Below, piece after piece: positions 36,801-45,065 of a stretch of 64,000 nt of DNA. Position 1 is the first letter of the stretch, and each line of letters begins with the position of its first letter. The stretch lies in contig NZ_AULI01000012.1 of assembly GCF_000425205.1 (NCBI RefSeq), positions 1-64,000 on the forward strand, read 5' to 3'. A program made the translations under genes and the position numbers. This DNA is from Pontibacillus halophilus JSM 076056 = DSM 19796. GTDB lineage: Bacteria; Bacillota; Bacilli; Bacillales; BH030062. Under the pieces are notes generated by a model. That model ran no database searches, was not told where the DNA came from, and saw only the letters and a list, made by a program, of their open reading frames with translations.

Positions 36801-36993
36801 TGTACAAAACCTTGTAAAATCAACGTATATGGAAGTTGTACAAATGTTAAACAGAAAAAATTTAGAATTAAAGGTTTTCACCGCTGTACAACGGGTATAC
36901 AAGAACCATAAGGAAGCAATTGTACGATGTTGAAGAAGTAGCTAATTTTTTTTGAGCATTTAACTGTACAAAAGTTATACAAAATGTGTACAA
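36801..36993 (+). repeat. Eight TRTACRA repeats before mgsR, several in 11-bp phase
   Basis: TGTACAA at 36801, 36837, 36885, 36965 and 36987, TATACAA at 36896 and 36976, TGTACGA at 36921. Within the two clusters the copies are exactly 11 bp apart (36885/36896 and 36965/36976/36987). Such phasing is typical of direct-repeat operators of OmpR-type regulators, but the motif is neither a good Pho box nor the WalR consensus. The rest of 36631-36872 shows no gene I can support. Confidence 0.6.
36873..36898 (+). promoter_or_regulatory. Possible sigma-B promoter of mgsR
   Basis: AGGTTTTC (-35 core GGTTTT 36873-36878), 14-nt spacer, GGGTAT (36893-36898). This fits the general-stress consensus, and B. 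subtilis mgsR is known to be sigma-B dependent. Confidence 0.55.
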
Positions 36994-37025
36994 TAAATTT
37001 AACTAATAGGAAAGGGAGTTGGGTG

Positions 37026-37412
37026 ATGAGTAATTTAACGTTTTATACGTATCCGAGTTGTACCTCTTGCAGACGCACAAAAGCATGGTTGAAAAGTCAG
37101 GAAGTAGGATTTGATGAGCGTCATCTATTTCGTGAAACTCCTACACGTGATGAACTAAAGGAAATTCTTCAATTAACAACAGAGGGAATTGATGAAATTC
37201 TGGCTACAAGAGGAAAGACATTTAAGGCGCTTGATGTAGATATTAACGATCTTAGCCTTAACGAATTTGTAGACCTTGTCATTGAGGAGCCAAAGCTATT
37301 GAGAAGACCAATCATTACAGATGGGAAGAAGCTTGTTGTTGGGTATAACGTGGATGGTCTGCGTAGTATTTGCAAACATAGTTCTGACGAGTTAGTCAGT
37401 CAAATTTCTTAA
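37026..37412 (+). CDS. mgsR: Spx-family stress regulator MgsR
   Basis: Protein of 128 residues of the ArsC/Spx thioredoxin-like family with the redox motif Cys12-x-x-Cys15 (PSCTSCRRT) and the family sequence RRPIITDGKKLVVGYN. MgsR (YqgZ) adjusts transcription of a general-stress subregulon by contacting RNA polymerase. The true start is ATG 37026 with AAAGGGAG 7 nt upstream; the GTG at 36984 would add 14 residues foreign to the family. Position directly after yqgY matches B. subtilis. Upstream lie a sigma-B-like promoter and phased repeats. Confidence 0.88.
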   Translation: MSNLTFYTYPSCTSCRRTKAWLKSQEVGFDERHLFRETPTRDELKEILQLTTEGIDEILATRGKTFKALDVDINDLSLNEFVDLVIEEPKLLRRPIITDGKKLVVGYNVDGLRSICKHSSDELVSQIS

Positions 37413-37420
37413 AAGAAGAA

Positions 37421-37492
37421 CTGGGCTAGTTGGATTCGAACCAACGAGTGACGGAATCAAAATCCGCTGCCTTACCGCTTGGCTATAGCCCA
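37421..37492 (-). tRNA. tRNA-Gln (TTG), no encoded CCA
   Basis: Acceptor TGGGCTA/TAGCCCA, discriminator G at 37421, anticodon TTG (plus-strand CAA at 37458-37460), T-arm GTTGGTTCGAATCCAAC. The 3' flank is TTCT, so CCA must be added by the nucleotidyltransferase, unlike the six tRNAs at 7252-8095. Confidence 0.95.
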
Positions 37493-37548
37493 ATGTGAGT
37501 ACACGGATAGATTGTGTAAAACTGCTTTGTTCTATTCAATAATCTTAT

Positions 37549-37586
37549 AAAAAAGTTAAGGATGCCTGTGAACAAACAGACATCCT
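37549..37586 (-). terminator. Terminator of the comG operon
   Basis: On the minus strand AGGATGTCTGT pairs with ACAGGCATCCT (plus arms 37576-37586 and 37559-37569), then TAACTTTTTTA. Confidence 0.85.
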
Positions 37587-37593
37587 ATTTTGT

Positions 37594-37968
37594 TTACTCT
37601 AGAACTATTTTGTAAAGATTGGAACGGTGACGCTTGCCGCCAGCCTGCTCTTCTATATAGTAATCCACACTTTCCCCGTCCTCTTCATTAGTTTCAAAGG
37701 TTGCTGTAACGGTCCCATAGGGAAATTCATATACAATGACACCCTGACTTCCAGCTTGCTGATGATAGGCGTCTTCACGAAATGATGCACGCCCCATTTG
37801 GTAGAGCGTATTCATCCTAACTAATTTCGCTTCATTTTCCACCCAGTCCATCATCGTGTAATAAGACGTGATGCCATACGTGATGGCTGCTAAAAAGAAT
37901 GTAAATAGGAACAACAGGATGGGGAATATAAACCCTTGCTCATTTGTAGATCTTAAACGTTTTCTCAT
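37594..37968 (-). CDS. comGG: Competence pseudopilus protein ComGG
   Basis: Protein of 124 residues with one N-terminal membrane segment (GFIFPILLFLFTFFLAAITYG) and an extracytoplasmic part. Called ComGG from its position as last gene of the comG operon; the family is poorly conserved and has no prepilin cleavage motif of the FTLIE type. It helps build the pseudopilus for DNA uptake. ATG after CAGGAGAGAACT. It overlaps the end of comGF by 29 bp. Confidence 0.82.
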   Translation of the reverse strand: MRKRLRSTNEQGFIFPILLFLFTFFLAAITYGITSYYTMMDWVENEAKLVRMNTLYQMGRASFREDAYHQQAGSQGVIVYEFPYGTVTATFETNEEDGESVDYYIEEQAGGKRHRSNLYKIVLE

Positions 37969-38356
37969 AGTTCTCTCCTGATTGCATCACGATGGCAATG
38001 TTCACCATTCCGGATTCTTTCGTATTCGTCATGTGGGCAACTCCTCTTAATAAATACACATTTCCTTCTCCATTCACCCGTTGTCTAATGTTAGATCCAG
38101 CTAGTTCAATTGATACTTGTTTGTGGTCTGGTGTTAAGATAGTTAGTTTTTGTTCAGTTACCTCAAGCTCTTGAAGATGTGCTAAAGACTGTTCCAACAC
38201 ATGAAAGAAGACCGAGACCTCCTTTTGTTCTGAATGAAGATGATACTGAAAGATGTAGGAAGTCATGCTTGGTAGGAGAGATACAATTAGGAGCATCACG
38301 GTGACTGCCAACATGGTTTCAATAAGTGTGAAGCCATTACTATTCCTGCTTGACAT
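37940..38356 (-). CDS. comGF: Competence pseudopilin ComGF
   Basis: Protein of 138 residues with a prepilin-like N-terminus (SNGFTLIETMLAVTVMLLIVS; core GFTLIETML) and a beta-rich remainder. Minor component of the competence pseudopilus. ATG at 38356 is chosen (AAAGGAAGAG upstream, short leader before GFTLIE); the start at 38401 would add a non-prepilin leader of 15 residues. Overlaps comGE by 17 bp. Confidence 0.85.
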   Translation of the reverse strand: MSSRNSNGFTLIETMLAVTVMLLIVSLLPSMTSYIFQYHLHSEQKEVSVFFHVLEQSLAHLQELEVTEQKLTILTPDHKQVSIELAGSNIRQRVNGEGNVYLLRGVAHMTNTKESGMVNIAIVMQSGENYEKTFKIYK

Positions 38357-38702
38357 ATAGGCACTCTTCCTTTGAAGTTCGAAAGGTTGTCCAAGTTGCA
38401 CAGCCTCTTACATATTGTTCTTCTAAGGCAATGGTAAATGTAATCGGATGTTCGTTCACTTTCTTTGTGTAAGTAGCGGATGGGGAAGAGCTTGTAGCTT
38501 GTCGATACAATTCTCCTTCTAATTGATGAAGGACTTCTGTTTCAATGTGTAAGGCTTCCATTTCTTTATGAAGAGTGACGGCCACTGGCAATAGTGAGCT
38601 TGTCACAATCAAGAAGATATTTAATGACAACATGGATTCTACAAATGAAAAGCCATGTTCACGGTTTGACGTAAAATCGGGATGAGCCGAACGGAAATAC
38701 AA
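38340..38702 (-). CDS. comGE: Competence pseudopilin ComGE
   Basis: Protein of about 120 residues with a type IV prepilin-like segment (HGFSFVESMLSLNIFLIVTSS; core GFSFVESML). Minor pseudopilin. I place the start at TTG 38702 because AAAGGAG lies 7 nt before it; the ATG at 38720 lies upstream of that site and has none of its own. The gene begins inside comGD (44-bp overlap). Confidence 0.78.
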   Translation of the reverse strand: MYFRSAHPDFTSNREHGFSFVESMLSLNIFLIVTSSLLPVAVTLHKEMEALHIETEVLHQLEGELYRQATSSSPSATYTKKVNEHPITFTIALEEQYVRGCATWTTFRTSKEECLYVKQE

Positions 38703-39084
38703 GTGTATGCTCCTTTCCATGATTAGAAATCTTCATCGTACCCGGCTTTTGAATCGTGCCAGATTCGTTGTAATGGATTGGGTTTGTAAGCGTTAGAAAC
38801 CGAATAGAAGTAGAAGACGGGATTTCACGCTCATAAAGTTTCTTAGTCCCTTGGTAGACAGCATAAGCATCCTTTGAAAAGTAAATGCGATGGTAATGGG
38901 ATTCAGCAATTGATTGCTGCTGAACGGCTAATAAATCATCTTCAAGTTGTTGGATAAATAAGTTGAGGCGTTGTTTATCAAGTAACTGTAAGCCAATATG
39001 AACCGTAAGTGACAAGGTTGTAATAAGGATGAACAAAACAACTGACATTTCCACGAAAGTAAATCCCCGTTCAGAACGTTTCAT
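38659..39084 (-). CDS. comGD: Competence pseudopilin ComGD
   Basis: Protein of 141 residues: a short basic leader (MKRSER) and the prepilin motif GFTFVEMSVVLFIL. Minor pseudopilin processed by ComC. Its ATG at 39084 shares a base with the comGC stop (TGATG), and no separate binding site is visible, so translation is probably coupled. Confidence 0.87.
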   Translation of the reverse strand: MKRSERGFTFVEMSVVLFILITTLSLTVHIGLQLLDKQRLNLFIQQLEDDLLAVQQQSIAESHYHRIYFSKDAYAVYQGTKKLYEREIPSSTSIRFLTLTNPIHYNESGTIQKPGTMKISNHGKEHTLVFPFGSSRFYVKP

Positions 39085-39392
39085 CAAGAGGTGGGTGACT
39101 GACTAGCCTTTACCGTACCGTCAGCCCCAATGACTAGTTGTTCTCCTCCAGGACAAGTATCTTGTTCAATGTAATCGCCTTCCACTAAATTTGATAAGGT
39201 AGGCAATGTTCCATCATGCTCCATCTTATATGCTTGAACTTGTGCTTCTGTAAGCTTGATCATCGCCTTACAACTCTGACCTTCAACTGATTTATTATTT
39301 GATGTAATACTCGGAATGGTGATTAAGAGCAGGGTGGAGATGATCATTAGAACGATAAGCATCTCGATTAAAGTGAATCCATTTTTCTTCAT
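39084..39392 (-). CDS. comGC: Major competence pseudopilin ComGC
   Basis: Protein of 102 residues with leader MKKN and the cleavage motif GFTLIEMLIVLMIIS, followed by SCKAMIKLTEAQVQAYKM and the second cysteine in DTCPGGEQL. The two cysteines correspond to the known intramolecular disulfide of ComGC. It is the main subunit of the DNA-uptake pseudopilus. ATG at 39392 with GAGAGGATGTAGATTC upstream. Confidence 0.95.
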   Translation of the reverse strand: MKKNGFTLIEMLIVLMIISTLLLITIPSITSNNKSVEGQSCKAMIKLTEAQVQAYKMEHDGTLPTLSNLVEGDYIEQDTCPGGEQLVIGADGTVKASQSPTS

Positions 39393-39411
39393 GAATCTAC
39401 ATCCTCTCAAG

Positions 39412-40452
39412 TTAAAAGTTGTTCATCCACTGGAACAGCGGCATCATAATCGCTAAATAGATGCTGATAATCGAAGCGCCACACATGATCATAAAGATAG
39501 GCTGGATGAATGTCATCCCTTTCACAATTGAACCCTCCAGTTGAGTCATGATTAATTCTGCATACGTCTCCAAATCTTCATCTAACTGCCCATCCTGTTC
39601 ATTTCGTGAGAAGACCTCTGAAAGTGTAGGGTGGAGAAGGGCACAAGAGGTCAGTGCTATAGGGAGGCGGACACCATTTTCAAGTTGTTGTAGAATTTGA
39701 TACGTGTAATGCTTAAGGGCTGGATAATGGGGCTGCCGTTCCATAACAGCTAACGTACGTTGTGCAGATAATCCTGTTCTTGATAGTGCGCTATAATGGT
39801 AAGCAAATAAATAGGTGAGTTGAGAAGAGACGTACGTGTTCATGAGTGGGATGCGTTCCATCCACTCAACCTGCTTTCCGATGGGGAAGTGGTGCATGAT
39901 AAATTTCCATACAATCCATAGAATGACTATCGCGATCATTAGCACGAAGCTTCCTAAAAGAAATCCATTTATAGCACGAAGAAGGTGTGTAATGAAGCGT
40001 GAAGAATAATGTAAGGAATCATAAAGAGTTAGAAAAGACGGAAGAAGAAAAAAGCGAAGGTAAGCCATCATTAAACTAGCAAAGCTAAAAAGGATAGCAG
40101 GGTATTGAAGTGTTTTACGTAATTTCCCTTGATAAGTATCTTGCATATGAAGCAATTGCACGCAATGCTGAAAGACTTCATGTACATTCCCTTGTGCTGG
40201 AGCGAAGTACATAAACAGTGTGACGGACTTAGAATAGGATAGGTCCCGAAAGATCTCATCCAATCGCTTTCCTTCGCGTAGCTTCTCCTGAATCACTGAT
40301 GCATCGTGCCTCGCTTTCTTGTCTAATAACAGGAACTCAATGGTCTTTAGGAAAGAATACCCTTTCTTTAACAACAGCCCTATTCGGTTTAATACATAAA
40401 TCTGGTGAGCCAAAGGGGGCGATTTATGGCGTTTTAATATAGCCAAGCGCAT
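39412..40452 (-). CDS. comGB: Competence type II secretion-like membrane protein ComGB
   Basis: Polytopic membrane protein of 346 residues of the GspF/PilC family: two repeats, each followed by hydrophobic segments, with the C-terminal IVKGMTFIQPIFMIMCGASII and MMPLFQWM typical of GspF. It is the platform protein for the pseudopilus. ATG after AAGGAGGAAAGCTT. Starts inside the end of comGA (29-bp overlap). Confidence 0.93.
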   Translation of the reverse strand: MRLAILKRHKSPPLAHQIYVLNRIGLLLKKGYSFLKTIEFLLLDKKARHDASVIQEKLREGKRLDEIFRDLSYSKSVTLFMYFAPAQGNVHEVFQHCVQLLHMQDTYQGKLRKTLQYPAILFSFASLMMAYLRFFLLPSFLTLYDSLHYSSRFITHLLRAINGFLLGSFVLMIAIVILWIVWKFIMHHFPIGKQVEWMERIPLMNTYVSSQLTYLFAYHYSALSRTGLSAQRTLAVMERQPHYPALKHYTYQILQQLENGVRLPIALTSCALLHPTLSEVFSRNEQDGQLDEDLETYAELIMTQLEGSIVKGMTFIQPIFMIMCGASIISIYLAIMMPLFQWMNNF

Positions 40453-41413
40453 AAGCTTTCCTCCTTAAGCGGGCAAAGGGTTGAAATCCCTCTCCTTCAG
40501 TAGGAGCGTTTCCTTCGATTGCTCTTTCAAGAAGCGCCCCGTTTAACAACTCTACAATCGCTGCTCTTTTGGATTTGGAGGTAAGCGTTGGGAGGAGTTG
40601 TAAAGAAGCAACAGCAGTTAACGTTTGTTGCAGATCGGTCATAGAAATACCCATTTCTCTCAAACGATAGAGAGTGCCAAATGCATTTTTAGCATGGAGT
40701 GTCGTGATCACAAGATGTCCGGTGTGGGCTGCATGAAAAGCGAATTGAGCTGTTTCTCTATCTCGGATTTCCCCAATCATAATGATGTCTGGGTCGTGTC
40801 GGAGAGCGGCCTTTAAGCCTGTATGATAATCCATCCCTGACTTTTCGTTCACCTGAACTTGGAGGATGTCTTTCAGCGGTTGTTCTATGGGGTCTTCTAG
40901 CGTAATGGTTTGAAAGGAATGCTCTTGAAGTAAAGAAAGGAGTAAGGCGTACATTGTAGTGGTCTTGCCGCTTCCTGTTGGGCCAGTAAAGACAATCATA
41001 CCGGAGGCGGTTCTCATCCATTGACTCATCAGGGTGGCTTGTTGTGGGAAGAGAAATAGTTCTTGTAATGCAGGGAGACTTTTTTGTGGGAGGATGCGGA
41101 TTGCTAAGCTTTCTGTCTCGGTGAGAGGAAGGGTGGAAAGGCGTAAGGCATAGGTGAATTCTTTCTCTTGGTGTACGTAATGCCCATTTTGAGGTTTTCT
41201 CATTTCACCTATATCCATGTTGGCTGAGAATTTGAAATAGGCAAGGAGCGGGACATAGTCTGTTAAAGCTAGCCTGTCTTCGTACATTCGTTCTCCTCCA
41301 ATGCGATGATAGACCATAACCTCATCTTCGTAGGGACAAAAGTGAATATCTGTTGCGCCTTGTTCAATGGCTCTTTGGATGCAGGCATTAGCTGACTTGG
41401 CCGTAACTGTCAA
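40424..41413 (-). CDS. comGA: Competence traffic ATPase ComGA
   Basis: ATPase of 329 residues of the GspE/PilB family driving pseudopilus assembly. Present are the N-terminal GATDIHFCP, MDIGEMRKPQNG, Walker A GPTGSGKTTT, the Asp box TLEDPIEQ, Walker B IIMIGEIRDRETA and the His box HLVITTLHAKNA. The family zinc cysteines are absent here (LQLLPTLTSKSKRAA), as a short link. I prefer TTG 41413, since GGAGGTGA lies 7 nt before it and is in fact formed by the overlapping ATGGAGGTG at 41431. First gene of comG. Confidence 0.93.
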   Translation of the reverse strand: MTVTAKSANACIQRAIEQGATDIHFCPYEDEVMVYHRIGGERMYEDRLALTDYVPLLAYFKFSANMDIGEMRKPQNGHYVHQEKEFTYALRLSTLPLTETESLAIRILPQKSLPALQELFLFPQQATLMSQWMRTASGMIVFTGPTGSGKTTTMYALLLSLLQEHSFQTITLEDPIEQPLKDILQVQVNEKSGMDYHTGLKAALRHDPDIIMIGEIRDRETAQFAFHAAHTGHLVITTLHAKNAFGTLYRLREMGISMTDLQQTLTAVASLQLLPTLTSKSKRAAIVELLNGALLERAIEGNAPTEGEGFQPFARLRRKAYALGYIKTP

Positions 41414-41557
41414 ACGATTGTTCACCTCCATTGAATTGATACAAGCTATACTTTCGACATCTTTTGAGCAATTCCTTCAAAGAATAAACTTTTTCTTTCC
41501 ACAGTATTTCCTTACCCGTTATACTTAAACGAAGCATAAAGAGAAGGAGAGGATTGC

Positions 41558-42058
41558 ATGAAACCTTGCTTTCTAATTGGGTTTATGGGTTCAGGGAAAT
41601 CATCTGTAGGTCGTGCGCTGTCAGAACAATTAGACTGTGCATTTATTGATACAGATGAAGAAATTGAGCGGCTAGCTGGTATGTCCATTCCCGAAATTTT
41701 CGAAAGGGAAGGAGAAGCGGGCTTCCGACAACGCGAGACAGAAACGTTGCGTAGTATTCTACATAGTCGCGCGGTTATTTCAACTGGTGGGGGAATCATC
41801 GAAAGAGATGAAAATGTTGAATACATGAGAGGGCAAGGGAATGTCTTGTTCTTAAATGCTCAGTTCCAAACGATTTCTGACCGGTTGGAAGAAGATGAGA
41901 ATCGACCTCTTTGGAATCAGGAGCTGCAGAAAAGGAAAGACTTATACATGCGCAGGTTACCTGCGTACCAAACCGCTGCACATTATGTCGTGGAAACAGA
42001 CGACCGTTCCGTTGAAGCAATTGTAAGCGAAGTGATGTCTGTATTAGGGCGTGTGTAA
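41558..42058 (+). CDS. aroK: Shikimate kinase
   Basis: Enzyme of 166 residues phosphorylating shikimate in aromatic amino acid synthesis. It shows Walker A GFMGSGKSSVGRAL, the shikimate-binding DTDEEIE, FRQRETETL, STGGGI and the lid arginine in ENRPLW. ATG after AAGGAGAGGATTGC. Divergent from comGA; followed by yqzE. Confidence 0.95.
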   Translation: MKPCFLIGFMGSGKSSVGRALSEQLDCAFIDTDEEIERLAGMSIPEIFEREGEAGFRQRETETLRSILHSRAVISTGGGIIERDENVEYMRGQGNVLFLNAQFQTISDRLEEDENRPLWNQELQKRKDLYMRRLPAYQTAAHYVVETDDRSVEAIVSEVMSVLGRV

Positions 42059-42100
42059 GTTGGACATACTAACCTTAACTGCTTCTAATGAGGTGAGGTT

Positions 42101-42286
42101 ATGTCCGGAAACGATTATGTGAAGTTTATGACAGAAGAGCTTGTTCGTTATATGGATATGCCACAAGAAGAAAGGGAGCGACGTAAAGAGATGCGTAAAA
42201 CTACTCGACAGTCTACTGAAAATGAGTTGTTTGGAGTCTTGCCTTTTGCGATTAAGTTCCTATTCCGAACCCGCCGCAAAAAATAA
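42101..42286 (+). CDS. yqzE: Small protein YqzE
   Basis: Protein of 61 residues (MSGNDYVKFMTEELVRYMDM..., then ERRKEMRK) ending in a hydrophobic/basic segment (ELFGVLPFAIKFLFRTRRKK). Function unknown; a conserved neighbour of comG in Bacillaceae. ATG after GAGGTGAGGTT. It is followed by the terminator shared with yqhG. Confidence 0.8.
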   Translation: MSGNDYVKFMTEELVRYMDMPQEERERRKEMRKTTRQSTENELFGVLPFAIKFLFRTRRKK

Positions 42287-42322
42287 CGTCAATTGTATTT
42301 CTTTTTGATACTTGGCAGAAAG

Positions 42323-42352
42323 AGCCCAGCCAATTTGGCTTGGGCTTTTCCT
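42323..42352. terminator. Terminator between yqzE and yqhG
   Basis: AGCCCAGCCA pairs with TGGCTTGGGCT (one bulged T), with T-runs on both strands. Confidence 0.8.
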
Positions 42353-43193
42353 ATGGTTTCATTACGGTTGTTGAGGATTCATGTGATAGGTATACCAATC
42401 CACAGTTGACCATTTCCACGGTGATTTGAGGAGAGAATCGTTCCTCTAGTCCTAGTAGCTCTTGTTGATAACGATTCAATCCAAGCTGTAGTTCTTCATC
42501 TTCCATAGCTGTTTCTTTCTGTAAATAATCACTATAGAAGTGATGGAGAAGTTTCTTTTCTTCATGCAGTCTTAATAGAGATTGCTTGGCCCAGTCTGTT
42601 TCTTGCTTCGTTACGTAATCATTTAAATAGGATTCCATACGTCTAAAGCCACTCTGTGGTCGAATCATTGGTGTTAGTGTAAAGCAATAGTCGTTAATCG
42701 TTGATTTTAATGGAATCCCGTCAAGGCGATCCATGAAATTGGTTAAGAGACTTCCGTGTACGAGTTGAAGACCTAGTGAGAGCAATTCATTTTTCTTTTG
42801 AGCCCCTTGATAATGAAGTATCACATTCACGTTCAGCCATGGAGTTAAGGGAGTGTGACTCCCCTCAACAGTTAGTTGTTCATATACGCGTGTTGTACGT
42901 GCCTTCTCCATCGTGGAGCGAAAGATCTTATGAAGACGCGGGGAGCCAAAATGAATCCATTCTCCTTTTTTTTCTTCACGTTGTTCTGGGTCTGTAACAA
43001 TCGTTAGTTGTTGAGGGATGCCTCGTTTCCCCATGCGCTTCACATAGTTCCAATAGAATGGACGATTCATGAGCTCTTCATCGAGTTCTTCGGTTAGCTG
43101 TACGGTTAGTATGCCTTGTTGGTCATGGATGATTGAACAATTGTTCCATGTAAAGTAGTCTCTCAAATAGTGTTGGAGTTGCTGTTGTTCCAT
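42351..43193 (-). CDS. yqhG: Conserved protein YqhG
   Basis: Cytoplasmic protein of 280 residues of the YqhG family; a helix-rich C-terminal half (SLLRLHEEKKLLHHFYSDYL, ELQLGLNRYQQELLGLEERF) follows a beta-rich N-terminal half (GILTVQLTEELDEELMNRPF). Function unknown. ATG at 43193 follows AAAGGAGGCATAAG; its start is one base past the yqhH stop, so the two form a coupled pair. The pair is conserved in Bacillus and suggests a partner of the helicase. Confidence 0.85.
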   Translation of the reverse strand: MEQQQLQHYLRDYFTWNNCSIIHDQQGILTVQLTEELDEELMNRPFYWNYVKRMGKRGIPQQLTIVTDPEQREEKKGEWIHFGSPRLHKIFRSTMEKARTTRVYEQLTVEGSHTPLTPWLNVNVILHYQGAQKKNELLSLGLQLVHGSLLTNFMDRLDGIPLKSTINDYCFTLTPMIRPQSGFRRMESYLNDYVTKQETDWAKQSLLRLHEEKKLLHHFYSDYLQKETAMEDEELQLGLNRYQQELLGLEERFSPQITVEMVNCGLVYLSHESSTTVMKP

Positions 43194-43194
43194 C

Positions 43195-44847
43195 TTATGC
43201 CTCCTTTTCTCGTTGGTGGTCTTTTGCATCTTCCATAACAGAGGTAAGATTATCCAATTTTATTCTCATTTCGCCAACGGACATGGAACTGTCCATGATC
43301 TCTTCAATCTCCTCGCCCAAGTCATCAATTCCAAGCTTCTCAAGGATGGAATCAAGGTTTCCGACGACCCGTTCAAACAATTGAATCTTCTCATAAAGGA
43401 GAGTTAGCACATGTTCCTCAATGGTTCCTTGTAATGCGAAATTATAAATGTGAACATCAGATTGTTGTCCAAATCGATGAATCCTTCCAATTCGTTGTTC
43501 AAGGCGCATCGGATTCCAAGGAAGGTCATAGTTGATCATATTACTACAGAACTGAAGGTTAATCCCCTCGCCCCCGGCTTCCGTTGCAATAAGTACCTGC
43601 GCATGATTCTGGAATAGTTGTTTCATCCAATCTTTCTTCCCTCGTTTAAATCCTCCTCGGAAAGGTACGGATGTAATGCCATGTTGCTGCAAATACCATT
43701 GTAAATAAAATTGTGAAGCACGATATTCCGTGAAGATAATAAACTTCTCCCCTGGCTTCGCTTCAAGTAACTCCACAACTTTCTGTGCTTTAGCATGGTG
43801 GGGCATGCGTTGTAAACGTTGTACCATTTCTTCAAGGTCTGTTCGACGATTGGGGTTCAACTCTTCATTCTCCATCATCTTCTTAATGGACATAAAGCAG
43901 GCCTCGCGACTGGAACATAATTCTCTAAGCAACGTGAGATTTGAGAAGCTCGAACCCATTTGTGTAATCTTACTCAAGTAGTTGTATGCTTCCATTTCAA
44001 CCTCCGTAAAGTGTATAGGGACAGTTTCTACTTTTCGTTCTGTCCATTCGATACCGGTCTCGTGTCGTAAATTACGCACCATCACCTTACGGACTAGTTC
44101 TTTCAAATGTTCGTCATTCGATAGCTGCTTGCGGTCTTTTCCGAATCGTTTCGTGAATTCTTCATAATTCCCAAGGTGGCCGGGTTTTAAGATCGAGATT
44201 AAATTAAATATGTCGACAAGCTGGTTTTGAACAGGTGTAGCGGTTAGTAACAGGCAATATTTCTTCTTCAACGAACGCACAAATTCATAGTTCTTTGTTT
44301 TATGGTTTTTGAGTTTATGAGCTTCGTCAATAATCACGAGGTCATAATCGGTCTCTAATACAATCTCTCGATGAGGCGAGCGTTTCGCTGTATCTATCGA
44401 TGAAACGACGACATCATGATTCCAAACATGTGCCTTTCGTTGCGCAGCGGCAGGGATATAAAACTTCGAATTCATTTCTTGTACCCATTGGTTAACTAAC
44501 GAAGCAGGTGCTAAAATCAACACTTTCTTTACTAAGCCACGAATCATATATTCTTTTAGAATAAGGCCTGCCTCAATCGTTTTCCCTAGTCCCACTTCAT
44601 CAGCTAGAATCGCTCTACCTTGCATCTCTTGAATGACTTGTTCAGCACATTGCAACTGATGGGATAAGAAAGATACGTGGGGGAGGTAATGTGGGCTTCT
44701 TAACCCGTCGAAACTTGGTGTAACAAGATGTTTGGCTGTGTTGTAAGCCATTCTATACAACTCCCATGAACTATGGGGCCCATCTTCTAGAAGTGGAACG
44801 TGTGTATCGGTTGGAAATGTGGTTTGGATATGTAGGTGACTTTCCAT
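43195..44847 (-). CDS. yqhH: SNF2-family DNA/RNA helicase-like ATPase YqhH
   Basis: ATPase of 550 residues with the SNF2/RapA motifs: I LADEVGLGKTIEAGL, Ia LILAPASLVNQW, II VIIDEAHKL, III LLTATPVQN, V TEAGGEGINLQ and VI LEQRIGRIHRFGQ. The class remodels protein-nucleic acid complexes; RapA relatives act on RNA polymerase. The actual role of YqhH is unknown. ATG at 44847 is placed by AGAGGTGA 8 nt upstream; the longer frame from 44940 has no binding site. Divergent from the glycine riboswitch-gcv unit. Confidence 0.9.
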   Translation of the reverse strand: MESHLHIQTTFPTDTHVPLLEDGPHSSWELYRMAYNTAKHLVTPSFDGLRSPHYLPHVSFLSHQLQCAEQVIQEMQGRAILADEVGLGKTIEAGLILKEYMIRGLVKKVLILAPASLVNQWVQEMNSKFYIPAAAQRKAHVWNHDVVVSSIDTAKRSPHREIVLETDYDLVIIDEAHKLKNHKTKNYEFVRSLKKKYCLLLTATPVQNQLVDIFNLISILKPGHLGNYEEFTKRFGKDRKQLSNDEHLKELVRKVMVRNLRHETGIEWTERKVETVPIHFTEVEMEAYNYLSKITQMGSSFSNLTLLRELCSSREACFMSIKKMMENEELNPNRRTDLEEMVQRLQRMPHHAKAQKVVELLEAKPGEKFIIFTEYRASQFYLQWYLQQHGITSVPFRGGFKRGKKDWMKQLFQNHAQVLIATEAGGEGINLQFCSNMINYDLPWNPMRLEQRIGRIHRFGQQSDVHIYNFALQGTIEEHVLTLLYEKIQLFERVVGNLDSILEKLGIDDLGEEIEEIMDSSMSVGEMRIKLDNLTSVMEDAKDHQREKEA

Positions 44848-44991
44848 CAACCCTTTCACCTCTGCCTTCAAAGTTAGATTCCGTCTCTGATTTATCAAGC
44901 TTCCTAGATGAAGAAGCTCACATGTCACAACAATGGTCATTCAAACGGTTGAAAGTTAAGAAAATTATACCCATTTGAAATTTTCATATGC

Positions 44992-44997
44992 TATAAT
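44992..44997 (+). promoter_or_regulatory. Probable -10 of the gcv promoter
   Basis: Extended -10 TGCTATAAT (TATAAT 44992-44997), about 70 bp before the glycine aptamers; no good -35. Confidence 0.5.
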
Positions 44998-45065
44998 AAA
45001 CCTAGATTTATTCTTACTATGCGCCGAATTGTGGCGTGATATGTATACAACATACGCGGATGAGT

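Noticed and set aside
36587-36823. Open frame of 78 codons on the minus strand upstream of yqgY
   Set aside because: It overlaps the yqgY promoter and part of the repeat region, has no ribosome binding site and no family features. Probably chance.
41432-41557. ComK box before comGA
   Set aside because: Only one half-match of AAAA-N5-TTTT form (AAAAGTTTATTCT) was found, not the required pair, so I do not call it.
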